Position numbers and translations under genes: made by a program. Below the pieces are notes generated by a model, which had not been told where the DNA came from, made no database searches, and worked only from the letters and a program-made list of their open reading frames with translations. Positions 1 to 6,813 of a DNA stretch of 7,041 nt are shown here, one piece after another; positions within the stretch are counted from its first letter, which is position 1, and each line of letters starts with the position of its first letter. The DNA comes from an uncultured Rhodospirillales bacterium (lineage in GTDB: Bacteria; Pseudomonadota; Alphaproteobacteria; Rhodospirillales; 2-02-FULL-58-16): positions 1 to 7,041 of the forward strand of contig CAJXGZ010000124.1 of assembly GCA_913053795.1 (NCBI GenBank), given 5' to 3'.

Positions 1-459
1 AACATCGCTTACGCCGCTTCCGCGGAAGATATTTCCGGTGAAGACATTCTCCGTGCCGCGAAAATCGCCCATGTTCACAAGTTTGTTGAAGAACTTGATA
101 ACGGCTACAACACCATAATCGGCGATCGGGGGGTAAGGCTTTCCGGCGGGCAGAAGCAGCGGGTGACTCTCGCCAGGGCGATCCTTCGAAATCCCTCAAT
201 CCTGATTTTGGACGAGGCGACAAGTTCTCTGGATAGCGAATCCGAACACCTCATCCAGCAGGCGATAGATGAGTTTCTGGCGGGACGCACGGCGGTGATC
301 GTGGCTCACCGGCTTTCGACAATTAATAAAGCCGACCGGATAATCGTGATGGAAAACGGCCGGATCATCCAGGCCGGAACGCATGACGAGCTTATGGCGA
401 AGGACGGCCGCTTCAGGCGGCTTTGCGAGGCTCAATTGGGAACTTCCAAGTCCTCGTGA
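1..459 (+). CDS. ABC exporter, ATP-binding C-terminal part (5' truncated by window)
   Basis: The reading frame is open from base 1 to the TGA at 457-459 and gives 152 residues, the C-terminal part of a nucleotide-binding domain. Visible in order are the ABC signature LSGGQ (residues 47-51), Walker B ILILDE (67-72), the D-loop SSLD (75-78) and the switch histidine in VAHRLST (H103), followed by the usual ENGRIIQAGTHDEL stretch. Walker A, the Q-loop and any membrane domain lie outside the window. The stretch before the signature (EELDNGYNTIIGDRG) is typical of ABCB/MsbA-type exporters, in which permease and ATPase are fused. The enzyme would couple ATP hydrolysis at the inner membrane to export of a lipid, lipid-linked glycan or similar substrate. 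Its position beside glycan genes fits export of the product made here, but the substrate is inferred. An internal ATG at 163 is not the start, since conserved sequence continues upstream of it. The neighbouring gene starts 85 bases downstream. Confidence 0.95.
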   Translation, partial: NIAYAASAEDISGEDILRAAKIAHVHKFVEELDNGYNTIIGDRGVRLSGGQKQRVTLARAILRNPSILILDEATSSLDSESEHLIQQAIDEFLAGRTAVIVAHRLSTINKADRIIVMENGRIIQAGTHDELMAKDGRFRRLCEAQLGTSKSS

Positions 460-491
460 AGGTCTTGCGCCGGGCTCCTTTTTTTGGCGTT

Positions 492-530
492 CCCGGTATT
501 TGCGCCCGGTATTTGCGCCCGGTATTTGTG
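492..530. repeat. Three tandem copies of a 13-bp unit in the carbamoyltransferase leader
   Basis: The unit CCCGGTATTTGCG occurs at 492-504 and 505-517, and again at 518-530 with a single C-to-T change (CCCGGTATTTGTG). The copies are perfectly head to tail with no spacer. They fill much of the short gap between the ABC exporter stop (459) and the carbamoyltransferase start (545), ending 14 bases before that ATG. The unit length is not a multiple of three and the repeat lies outside both genes, so copy-number change would alter leader length or promoter/RBS spacing rather than a protein. A T-run sits just upstream (479-485), but I see no convincing stem before it, so I do not call a terminator. 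No function is established. Confidence 0.9.
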
Positions 531-544
531 AAAGACGAAATAGT

Positions 545-2266
545 ATGAAGAGAATCCTCGGCATCCGATATGGCCATGATGCGGCCGCGTGCCTTGTGGT
601 TGACGGCCGCATCATTGTTGATGCGGCTGAAGAGCGCTTTACGCGCCGCAAGAACGATGGTTCCTTCCCGATCAACGCCATCCAGTTTTGCCTGGATTTT
701 GCTGGCGTCAAATCCACGGACCTTGACGCCATAGCCGTCCCGTCAAAGGGGACGCCGGAACCCTTCCGCTATTTTTTCAATCTTCCCGATGAACCGAAAA
801 AGCCTCAAACCAGGAGTGTCGCCAGAATCGCATGGCGGGCGTTGCGGGGCGGCAATCCGGCGCCTAAGCCTGTCGGCCCTGTCAACCCATTGCCGCATTA
901 TCTCAAGCCCTGGCCCCTGTCTCCCGGGCGCCGGATCATCAATGTCGAGCATCACCTGGCTCATGCCGCAAGCGCCTATTTCACTTCTGGGCTGAACGGA
1001 GAAAAAGCCCTGACAGTGGTTATGGACGGCGTTGGGGATAACACGTCTGTGTCGCTGTGGCGCGGGCAAGGCAACCGCCTTGAAAAATTGAAACATTGGG
1101 ATGAACGATCCTCAATCGGCTGGTTCTATGCAGCCGCCACCGAGGGGATTGGATGGCGGCAAAGCAGTGAAGAATGGAAAACCATGGGGCTCGCCCCTTA
1201 TGGCGCAACTCGGCCCGGCGCGCTTAAAGGCTTTTACCCCGAGTTCAAGGACGGCGAATTGATACGCCCTCACGATTTTGGCGAGCCCATGCGATTCCCC
1301 GATCATGGCTCCAACCATTATCATCTGCGCGACGCCACGGCGCTGGGGAAGATCGCCCAGGAGCTTGGGCGTGAAAACTTCGCCGCCGAAGTTCAACGGG
1401 TGTCCGAGGAGCAGGCGATGGAGTTGATCCTCCCCTGGCTTCAGAAAGAAAGTGTGCGCAATCTGTGCTGCGCTGGTGGTTTTTTTCTGAACGTTAAGGT
1501 CAACGGCAAACTTTGGATGACGGGAAAACTGGACCGTCAGTGGATTTATCCCAATCCGGGCGATGCGGGCCTCGCGGCCGGCGCCGCCTTGTACGTCTAC
1601 TTCAGCGACAATCCGAAAGCGCCTCAGGAAGAGCTGCGCACTCTTTATTTAGGCCCCTCATTCACCGGAGATGAAATTCAAGCCATTCTGGATGATCGCG
1701 GACTTTATTACGAACGCCCTGATGATCTAGCCGGATCCGTTGCAGCCCTGCTCGCGGAAAACAGGATTATCGGCTGGTTTCAGGGCCGCATGGAAAGCGG
1801 GCCACGCGCGTTGGGCTCGCGCTCCATCCTGATGAGTCCTCTAATTGCCGAAAACAAGGACAAAATCAACGCCTGCGTCAAATTTCGGGAAGCCTTTCGC
1901 CCCTTCTGTCCGTCCATGCTTGCGGAAAAAATGGACGACTACTTGCTGGGCGGCCGCGAAGAACGCTTCATGGTCAGCGCCTTTGACGCGCACCCCGAAA
2001 AGGCCGAACGAATTCCGGCCGTTGTGCACGTGGACAAGACCCTCAGGCCGCAAACCGTCCATCGCCAGGATAATCCGCGCTATTACGATTTGATCAAAGC
2101 CTTCGGCGAAATCACCGGCGAATATGTCCTCTTGAACACCTCGTTCAATGTTAAAGGCGAGCCCATCGTCTGTACGCCCAGCGAGGCCATTAAGTGTTTC
2201 TTCGACACGGGTCTGGAAGTGCTGGTCCTCGGGGACTTCATGATCAAAAAACCGGCCTTGATGTAA
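545..2266 (+). CDS. O-carbamoyltransferase, NodU/CmcH family
   Basis: The product has 573 residues, the usual length for this family. These enzymes use carbamoyl phosphate and ATP to form carbamoyl-adenylate in a Kae1-like domain, then transfer the carbamoyl group to a hydroxyl of a sugar or natural product. Family landmarks: the N-terminal GIRYGHDAAACLVVDG (H11-D12) and AAEERFTRRKNDGSFP; EHHLAHAASAYF with H136 and H140 spaced as the metal-binding histidines of TobZ; VMDGVGD (D161); NPGDAG (D340); and the C-terminal carbamoyltransferase region with GRMESGPRALGSRSI (415-428), FRPFCPSML and LLNTSFNVKGEPIV (529-542). Residue roles are by analogy with TobZ. ATG 545 is chosen because homology begins there. 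The frame stays open upstream to an ATG at 383, but that extension would overlap the ABC gene and run through the 13-bp repeats. The ribosome binding site is weak (AAAGACG, 531-537). In this setting it most likely carbamoylates a surface-glycan sugar; the acceptor is unknown. It could equally act on a small exported metabolite. Confidence 0.93.
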   Translation: MKRILGIRYGHDAAACLVVDGRIIVDAAEERFTRRKNDGSFPINAIQFCLDFAGVKSTDLDAIAVPSKGTPEPFRYFFNLPDEPKKPQTRSVARIAWRALRGGNPAPKPVGPVNPLPHYLKPWPLSPGRRIINVEHHLAHAASAYFTSGLNGEKALTVVMDGVGDNTSVSLWRGQGNRLEKLKHWDERSSIGWFYAAATEGIGWRQSSEEWKTMGLAPYGATRPGALKGFYPEFKDGELIRPHDFGEPMRFPDHGSNHYHLRDATALGKIAQELGRENFAAEVQRVSEEQAMELILPWLQKESVRNLCCAGGFFLNVKVNGKLWMTGKLDRQWIYPNPGDAGLAAGAALYVYFSDNPKAPQEELRTLYLGPSFTGDEIQAILDDRGLYYERPDDLAGSVAALLAENRIIGWFQGRMESGPRALGSRSILMSPLIAENKDKINACVKFREAFRPFCPSMLAEKMDDYLLGGREERFMVSAFDAHPEKAERIPAVVHVDKTLRPQTVHRQDNPRYYDLIKAFGEITGEYVLLNTSFNVKGEPIVCTPSEAIKCFFDTGLEVLVLGDFMIKKPALM

Positions 2267-2279
2267 GCGGGCCGGTGAA

Positions 2280-3371
2280 ATGACCACCGTACAGTACGAT
2301 ATTCCGAACTGGGTTCGCCAACACAGGGCCACAGTTTGGGAATGGTTCCAAACCGTTCAAGACCCATCCAACCCTGAACAAGTGAATTGGTGCAAGAATG
2401 GGAGCCTGTTTCCCATTGGGGCCAACGAAGGCCTGGGGCCGACGGCATTGGCGCTTAAGCTCTGCCATATCCTGAACTTCTTTGACTTGGCGAACAACAA
2501 TCTTCGCGACCGGATGGTTGAACGCATAAACAGCTTTCAAAGCACGAACGAAAGCGCTCAAGGCTACTATGAAGACCCGGCGCTTCTCAAAGCCGTCGAA
2601 AAAAGAAAGTGGTTTCGGCTCGTAAAAAACCTTCCTGTTCGCCGCGCCGAAACGAGGCAGGCGATTACGGCTCTCAAGTCGGTTGGAGCCAAGTCCCTCC
2701 GGCCATTCACTTTCATTCCCCAAACAACGGAGGAAATAAGCGCATATTTTGAGGCTTTACCGTGGGAGGCGGACCCATGGGGCGCAGGATCGCATGCGTC
2801 GGCGTTGCTGGTGTTTCTTCACGCCAATAAAGAGTGGTTCGCCCAAGCAAAAAATTTAGCCACCCTTGAAGCCGCCGTGTTCCACGAACTCGACAAACGG
2901 TTTCAAAGCGAAACCGGTTCATGGCATTTGGGAACGCCCCTCCCCCACCAAATTATAAATTCCGGCATGAAGGTTTACACCGGTTATGACTACCTGGGCC
3001 TGCCCCCGCCGCACCCGGAGCGCCTGATCGATTTTTGCTTAAGCGCGGCCGCTAACCAGGGGGCTTGCAATCATGTCGATTTGATTTACGTGCTGTATGT
3101 GGCGTCGCGGCGCAACGGCTATCGGCACGAAGAAATTAGAAAGTTTGCGTTCCAGACCGTCGGCGCCATCAAGCAGTATCGACAGCCTGATGGAGGTTTG
3201 AGCTACGACTTAAATGGCGCCCAAACAAATTATCGTGGGATGGCCGTGTCCATGGGAATCAAGGGGATTAGCGATCTGCATGGAACAAAACTTTTCACTT
3301 GGGCGTTGTCGCTAATCTCTGGAATTTTGGGATGGGATAATGAGCTTGGTTGGCGCCTGCCGGTAGTTTAA
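2280..3371 (+). CDS. Unrecognised protein with alpha/alpha-toroid-like features
   Basis: This 363-residue protein begins 13 bases after the carbamoyltransferase stop and is likely cotranscribed with it. I do not recognise a named family. No signal peptide or clear transmembrane helix is visible, so it is probably cytoplasmic. It appears mostly helical and has Gly/aromatic turns at intervals: QGYYEDPALL (94-103), ETGSWHLGTPLPHQ (211-224) and RQPDGGLSYDLNGAQTNYRG (301-320). Those turns resemble the loops between helix pairs in alpha/alpha toroids such as terpene cyclases, protein prenyltransferase beta subunits and some glycoside hydrolases or lyases. Other conserved-looking stretches are KNGSLFPIGANEGLGPTALA (39-58), DPWGAGSHASALLVFLHAN (165-183) and NQGACNHVDLIYVLYVASRR (259-278), with His, Asp and Cys that could be functional. 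A polysaccharide-processing or cyclase-like role is only a guess from fold and neighbours. The start ATG 2280 has only a weak upstream AAGCGGG (2265-2271). Its composition looks less GC-rich than the genes at the right edge. Confidence 0.85.
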   Translation: MTTVQYDIPNWVRQHRATVWEWFQTVQDPSNPEQVNWCKNGSLFPIGANEGLGPTALALKLCHILNFFDLANNNLRDRMVERINSFQSTNESAQGYYEDPALLKAVEKRKWFRLVKNLPVRRAETRQAITALKSVGAKSLRPFTFIPQTTEEISAYFEALPWEADPWGAGSHASALLVFLHANKEWFAQAKNLATLEAAVFHELDKRFQSETGSWHLGTPLPHQIINSGMKVYTGYDYLGLPPPHPERLIDFCLSAAANQGACNHVDLIYVLYVASRRNGYRHEEIRKFAFQTVGAIKQYRQPDGGLSYDLNGAQTNYRGMAVSMGIKGISDLHGTKLFTWALSLISGILGWDNELGWRLPVV

Positions 3372-3392
3372 GCCTTGGATACACTGAAAAAT

Positions 3393-4709
3393 ATGAAGTA
3401 TTCTCCGCCATGCCAAGGTCGGTTAAGAATTATCTACATTCATCATGGTCAAGTTCCGGGCGGGGCGCCGACAAGCCTGCGGGTGTTGGCCGAAGAGGTG
3501 GGAAATCAGGATGGCCGGATTGACCGAACGATAGCTTGCGCCTACCCTCAGATGATGCCGTATTTTGGGGAAGTCAACGGCGTGGAGGTTGAAAAATACC
3601 CTGAGGCGCCCATCCTTATTGGCAAAAAGCTGATTGGCTGGAATCCAATTTTCACTCTCAGATCCCTCGATCAAGTCATCAGGCAAATCGTCACCGCGCC
3701 AAAAATCGTCGCCGAAGAAGCGGCTTGGCTAAAATCCCGTCAGCCCGACATTGTGCATTTGAATTCGGCGACGCTTTGGAGTTCCGCACTGGCGGCGCGA
3801 CGGGTGGGGATACCCGTTGTCTGGCATGTTCGCGAAACGCTTTACGGGGGTCGTTTCAGCTTTCGAAAATGGGTCTATGGCCGCTTTATCCGCGGAAAGG
3901 CCGATAAGGTTATCGCCATAAGTCCGACCGACGCCGAAAGCTTGGGGCCGGACGTCAATAACAAGGTGCAGGTTATATACAACGCGGTCAATTTGGCCGA
4001 TTACGCGCCCGGCAAACACGACAAAGACGAAACTCGGGCCCAACTTGGATTGCCAAGTGACGCATTCATCGCCTTAAGCCTTGGCGGATTTTCATACCGC
4101 AAGGGCGCCTGGCAACTGGTGCGAGCTTTAAAAAAAACGTCTGAGAATATTCATTTGGTGATTGCGGGCGGTCAAATCCCTCCGCCGCCAAAACCGCCTA
4201 GTTTCCTCGCACGCGTCAGATGGACGCTTGAAGATTGGTCTGTTGTTCTTGGCGTGGCGCCAACGCAGACTTGGAACTATTCGGCGCGCGTGGCGTCCGA
4301 GATTCCGGACAATGAAGCGCGCCTTCATTGCCCCGGTCACGTTGGCGATGTGACTAAATGGATCAGCGCCTGCGGCGTACTGGTGTTTGGCGGCGTCATT
4401 TCTCATTTCGCTCGTCCTGTTTATGAGGCATGGGCAATGGGAAAGCCGGTTATCGCCTTTGACACGCCCGCCATGCGCCGGGAAATTGACGACGAAAAAG
4501 ATGGATTGCTGGTTTCACGCGAGAGCCCCGGCGAATTGGCGATGGCCCTGCGCCGACTCGCGGCAAACCCTGAATTGTGCGCCGCCATGGGGGAAAAAGG
4601 ACGCTTAAAAGCGCTTTCCCGATTTGACAGGACAAAAAACACCAAAAAAGTTATTGAGCTTTACAGAACCCTGACTGCGGCCGGCTCAGCGGAAGCGGAC
4701 CAATCCTGA
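3393..4709 (+). CDS. Glycosyltransferase, GT-B fold, family 4 type
   Basis: The product is 438 residues from ATG 3393. A TTG at 3375 in the same frame would add six residues and leave a 3-base gap from the previous stop; neither start has a good ribosome binding site, and I prefer the ATG. Family 4 enzymes transfer a sugar from a nucleotide-sugar donor with retention. The N-terminal acceptor domain opens with RIIYIHHGQVPGGAPTSLRVL, whose PGGAPTSL is the usual glycine loop, followed by DIVHLNSA and VVWHVRETLYGG. The C-terminal donor domain has VIYNAVNLADY, LGGFSYRKGA (phosphate-contacting Arg/Lys), HLVIAGG, PGHVGDVTKWISACGVLV and RPVYEAWAMGKPVIAFDTPA. The position eight residues before the Glu of VYEAWAMG, normally the first Glu of the EX7E motif, is Ser. 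About 50 residues lie between HLVIAGG and the PGHVGDV strand, longer than usual, beginning with a proline-rich PPPPKPPS. It has no signal peptide and is probably cytoplasmic or membrane-associated. Donor and acceptor are unknown. Confidence 0.9.
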   Translation: MKYSPPCQGRLRIIYIHHGQVPGGAPTSLRVLAEEVGNQDGRIDRTIACAYPQMMPYFGEVNGVEVEKYPEAPILIGKKLIGWNPIFTLRSLDQVIRQIVTAPKIVAEEAAWLKSRQPDIVHLNSATLWSSALAARRVGIPVVWHVRETLYGGRFSFRKWVYGRFIRGKADKVIAISPTDAESLGPDVNNKVQVIYNAVNLADYAPGKHDKDETRAQLGLPSDAFIALSLGGFSYRKGAWQLVRALKKTSENIHLVIAGGQIPPPPKPPSFLARVRWTLEDWSVVLGVAPTQTWNYSARVASEIPDNEARLHCPGHVGDVTKWISACGVLVFGGVISHFARPVYEAWAMGKPVIAFDTPAMRREIDDEKDGLLVSRESPGELAMALRRLAANPELCAAMGEKGRLKALSRFDRTKNTKKVIELYRTLTAAGSAEADQS

Positions 4710-5812
4710 TGCGCATCCTGTTCACCTCGGACCAACGGAGCGCCCCTTCCACGGCGATCAATCTGCCCAACTTCCGCCGATTGTCCGAAATTGAAGGCGT
4801 TGCGTTCACCGCTTTCGAGCGGGACTACGAAAACTACGACGTCATTCTGTTCATGGGGTACGACCCTGACGTCGCAGGGGTTCGTTCAGCCAACCCGGGG
4901 GCCTTGGCCGGCATTATCGACCCCCGAGCGAGAGATGAAACTCAGGTCGCCATGGCGGATTTCGTCATCGTCAACGGGCTTGAAATGCAAGACTGGTGCG
5001 CCGCCCACAATCCCAACATTTTCACCTACCCCATCTATCCATTTTTCCACTGGGAACCCATCCGGCACACAGCAAAAGAGACGCTGACCATCGGCTATCA
5101 TGGGAATAAGATTCACCTTCAGACCATGTTTCCCCACGTGATCGCCGCGCTTAAGAAACTAAGCGAAACCCACAAAATCGAACTGCGGGCGATCTACAAC
5201 ATCGCTCAACTGGGCGCGTTCGATCCAAGTCTTTTTGACGATGCAGGCGTAACCCTGACTTCCGTTCAGTGGAGCGAAACCGTATACGAGAAACATCTGC
5301 CCGACATGGATATCGGCATTGCGCCCAACCTGATTCCCGTCCCCCCCTCGAAAGAGGGGATGGCTCCGCTCAGCCCATATTCCCGCTGGTACGACGAACA
5401 TCCGAGCGACTGTCTCTTGCGGTGCAAAAAGAACAGCAACGCGGGCCGGGTGTTTGTGTTCGCCCAATACGGAATTCCCGTGGTTGCCGATTTCACTCCG
5501 TCCATGGGGCAGGTGATCCGCGATGGGCGCAACGGCTTCTTGGCGGAAAGCGCGGAAGGATGGCATCGCGCGCTGAAGCGCCTCGCCGACTCACGCCAAC
5601 TTCGCCAACGCATGGGCGAACGCCTGTGCGCCGATTGCCGCCAAGACTATTCCATTGAAGCCCTGAATGTGAGCCTGATCGATTTCATTCGCGGGTTGGA
5701 CCGCAAGCCGCCGGAACCTCTGGATATCCAACCGGATTGGAGCGGGATTAAGGCTGGGCAAAGCAAAAAACGTTCGCTCTCAACCCGGATTAAACGGCGC
5801 ACCCAAGGATGA
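4709..5812 (+). CDS. Glycosyltransferase-like protein, GT-B fold (group 1)
   Basis: This 367-residue protein starts at the ATG sharing its first base with the TGA of the upstream glycosyltransferase (TGATG, 4707-4711), which suggests translational coupling. GGAAGCGGA at 4691-4699 is a good ribosome binding site. The N-terminal half is divergent: MRILFTSDQRSAPSTAINLP, DVILFMGYDPDV (44-55) and IIDPRARD (69-76), then MADFVIVNG (82-90). The C-terminal half is donor-domain-like: TIGYHGNKIHLQTM (127-140), LPDMDIGIAPNLIPVP (197-212), KKNSNAGRVFVFAQYGIPVVAD (240-261) and IRDGRNGFLAESAEGW (270-285). In this family the last two stretches usually contact the nucleotide-sugar. The tail after about residue 330 is basic and proline-rich (RKPPEPL, then KKRSLSTRIKRR), possibly for membrane or complex contact. 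It would add a sugar to the glycan begun by its neighbour; donor and linkage cannot be read from sequence. No signal peptide or transmembrane helix is seen. Confidence 0.87.
   Translation: MRILFTSDQRSAPSTAINLPNFRRLSEIEGVAFTAFERDYENYDVILFMGYDPDVAGVRSANPGALAGIIDPRARDETQVAMADFVIVNGLEMQDWCAAHNPNIFTYPIYPFFHWEPIRHTAKETLTIGYHGNKIHLQTMFPHVIAALKKLSETHKIELRAIYNIAQLGAFDPSLFDDAGVTLTSVQWSETVYEKHLPDMDIGIAPNLIPVPPSKEGMAPLSPYSRWYDEHPSDCLLRCKKNSNAGRVFVFAQYGIPVVADFTPSMGQVIRDGRNGFLAESAEGWHRALKRLADSRQLRQRMGERLCADCRQDYSIEALNVSLIDFIRGLDRKPPEPLDIQPDWSGIKAGQSKKRSLSTRIKRRTQG
5344..5359 (+). other. Perfect hairpin with GAAA (GNRA-type) tetraloop inside a glycosyltransferase gene
   Basis: CCCCTC (5344-5349), GAAA (5350-5353) and GAGGGG (5354-5359) form a six-base-pair, mostly G-C stem closed by a GNRA-class tetraloop in the transcript. 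It lies inside the second glycosyltransferase gene and encodes part of VPPSKEGM, a likely surface loop. No T-tract follows, so it is not a terminator. It may be chance; a role in mRNA folding or pausing is speculative. Confidence 0.3.
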
Positions 5813-5844
5813 AACGCTGCACTGTACTCGTGGATGGAATCTAA
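5809..5844 (+). other. 11-codon mini-ORF (MKRCTVLVDGI) between glycosyltransferase and radical SAM genes
   Basis: An ATG at 5809 overlaps the TGA of the preceding glycosyltransferase (ATGA, 5809-5812). It opens a frame of 11 codons ending at TAA 5842-5844, three bases before the ATG of the radical SAM gene. The geometry would suit coupled termination and reinitiation into the next gene. An AAGG directly abuts the ATG, too close for a normal ribosome binding site, so translation would depend on coupling. It could be chance, a translational-coupling leader, the remnant of a deleted gene or, much less likely, a peptide substrate for the adjacent enzyme. No homology can be claimed at this length. 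Confidence 0.2.
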
Positions 5845-5847
5845 CAT

Positions 5848-6813
5848 ATGGCGCCCATTCCCTTCCTGTCCCGCTTTCGTAAAAAGAAAAAAAGAAATAT
5901 TCCAACCGCTTCTCCCAAACAGGTCGACCGTCTGTTCGCCATACACCGTACGCGTCTGGACTTGGGCGAGCGTCCGCTACCGCGGATTATCCATGTTGAA
6001 ACGCGCTCCAAGTGCAATGGGGAGTGTGACTTTTGCGCGGCCGCGGTGGGCAAGGATGTAAGGTCCGATGAAATCATGCCCGATGAGATAATTGATAACC
6101 TGATCCGCCAGTTGCAAGACGCCCGCTATCCCAACCGGTTGTCCTTTTACAACAACAATGAGCCGTTCCTGGACGACCGTATGCCCGGCATTATCGCCAA
6201 AGCCCGCCAAGCCCTTCCCCGCGCTTATCTGGAGCTGAAGTCAAACGGCAAAAGCCTTACCGTGGATAAACTTTACCAAGTGTTTCAAGCCGGCCTCGAC
6301 GCCTTGTACATAAACGACTACCGCACTGCGAAGCAGGCCATCGCCAAGGAACATTCGCCCAGCGTCGCCAAGATCATGGAGGAATTGCGGGCGAGTCGGA
6401 GGTTTAAGGGACATTTCGCCGAAACTCATTATTTCGACCGCGTTATCGTCAGCCTTAGCCGCATTGACGTGGCGCTTGGCTCCCGGGCGGGGACGGCGCC
6501 TAACCGCTCGCCGCTTGAGGCGCCGCAAAGCGTCCCTTGTATGCGTCCTTTCGAGATGTTGACCGTCAACCCCGGCGGCCTTGTGATGCTTTGCTGCGAA
6601 GACCTGATGTACGTCGAACCCATGGGTGATTTGAACAAACAAGGGCTCTGGGAGATATGGAGCTCGCCCGAATATGACGTGGTTCGGCGCCAACTTCTTG
6701 ATGGCGATCGAAGCTGCAAGTCCACTTGCGCCAAGTGCGATTATCGAGGCTACACCATGGAGATATTTGAAGAACTTGGGGTTTCGTCCCATCAAGGGGG
6801 GGCAATGATATGA
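5848..6813 (+). CDS. Radical SAM / SPASM-domain enzyme
   Basis: This 321-residue protein starts at ATG 5848 with a good ribosome binding site (GGATGGA, 5832-5838). After a basic N-terminus (RKKKKR, residues 11-16), the core begins with RIIHVETRSKCNGECDFC, giving C56-X3-C60-X2-C63, the cluster that binds S-adenosylmethionine and generates the 5'-deoxyadenosyl radical. FYNNNEPFLDD (100-110) corresponds to the usual N-E-P stretch after the second strand, and LELKSNGKSLT (128-138) to a later strand. The C-terminus has SPASM-type cysteines: C231 in VPCMRPFE, C249-C250 in GGLVMLCCED, and C290-X3-C294-X2-C297, with the typical GDLNKQGLWEIWSS (260-273) between. It would therefore hold a second iron-sulfur cluster. 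SPASM enzymes modify peptides, proteins, sugars or small molecules. The glycan neighbours and the overlapping oxidoreductase favour a sugar or sugar-linked substrate, but this is inference. ATGA overlap with the downstream gene indicates a shared operon. Confidence 0.92.
   Translation: MAPIPFLSRFRKKKKRNIPTASPKQVDRLFAIHRTRLDLGERPLPRIIHVETRSKCNGECDFCAAAVGKDVRSDEIMPDEIIDNLIRQLQDARYPNRLSFYNNNEPFLDDRMPGIIAKARQALPRAYLELKSNGKSLTVDKLYQVFQAGLDALYINDYRTAKQAIAKEHSPSVAKIMEELRASRRFKGHFAETHYFDRVIVSLSRIDVALGSRAGTAPNRSPLEAPQSVPCMRPFEMLTVNPGGLVMLCCEDLMYVEPMGDLNKQGLWEIWSSPEYDVVRRQLLDGDRSCKSTCAKCDYRGYTMEIFEELGVSSHQGGAMI
6794..6802 (+). promoter_or_regulatory. Strong purine-rich ribosome binding site for the oxidoreductase gene
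   Basis: AAGGGGGGG ends seven bases before the ATG at 6810 and lies inside the end of the radical SAM coding region (codons for HQGGA). It supports the ATG at 6810, in the ATGA overlap, as the real start and suggests efficient independent initiation as well as coupling. Confidence 0.6.

Noticed and set aside
467..489. Possible terminator: GC-rich stretch followed by seven Ts (479-485) after the ABC exporter
   Set aside because: I could not find a self-complementary stem immediately before the T-run, so there is no support for an intrinsic terminator.
500..528. Promoter-like pair TTGCGC (500-505) and TATTTG (523-528) with a 17-base spacer within the tandem repeat
   Set aside because: Each box matches only three of six consensus bases, and the spacing follows from the repeat itself, so it is not good evidence for a promoter.
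383..544. Extension of the carbamoyltransferase frame upstream to an ATG at 383
   Set aside because: It would overlap the end of the ABC exporter gene and translate the 13-bp repeats. Family homology begins at the ATG at 545.
196..732. Long open frame on the minus strand (178 codons)
   Set aside because: It is antisense to the well-supported ABC exporter and carbamoyltransferase genes, and its translation shows no recognisable motif.
1841..2332. Minus-strand open frame of 163 codons spanning the carbamoyltransferase/toroid-protein junction
   Set aside because: It is a complement-strand shadow of two real genes, without domain-like sequence.
6241..6795. Minus-strand open frame of 184 codons
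   Set aside because: It lies fully antisense to the radical SAM gene, whose cysteine motifs make the forward frame certain.
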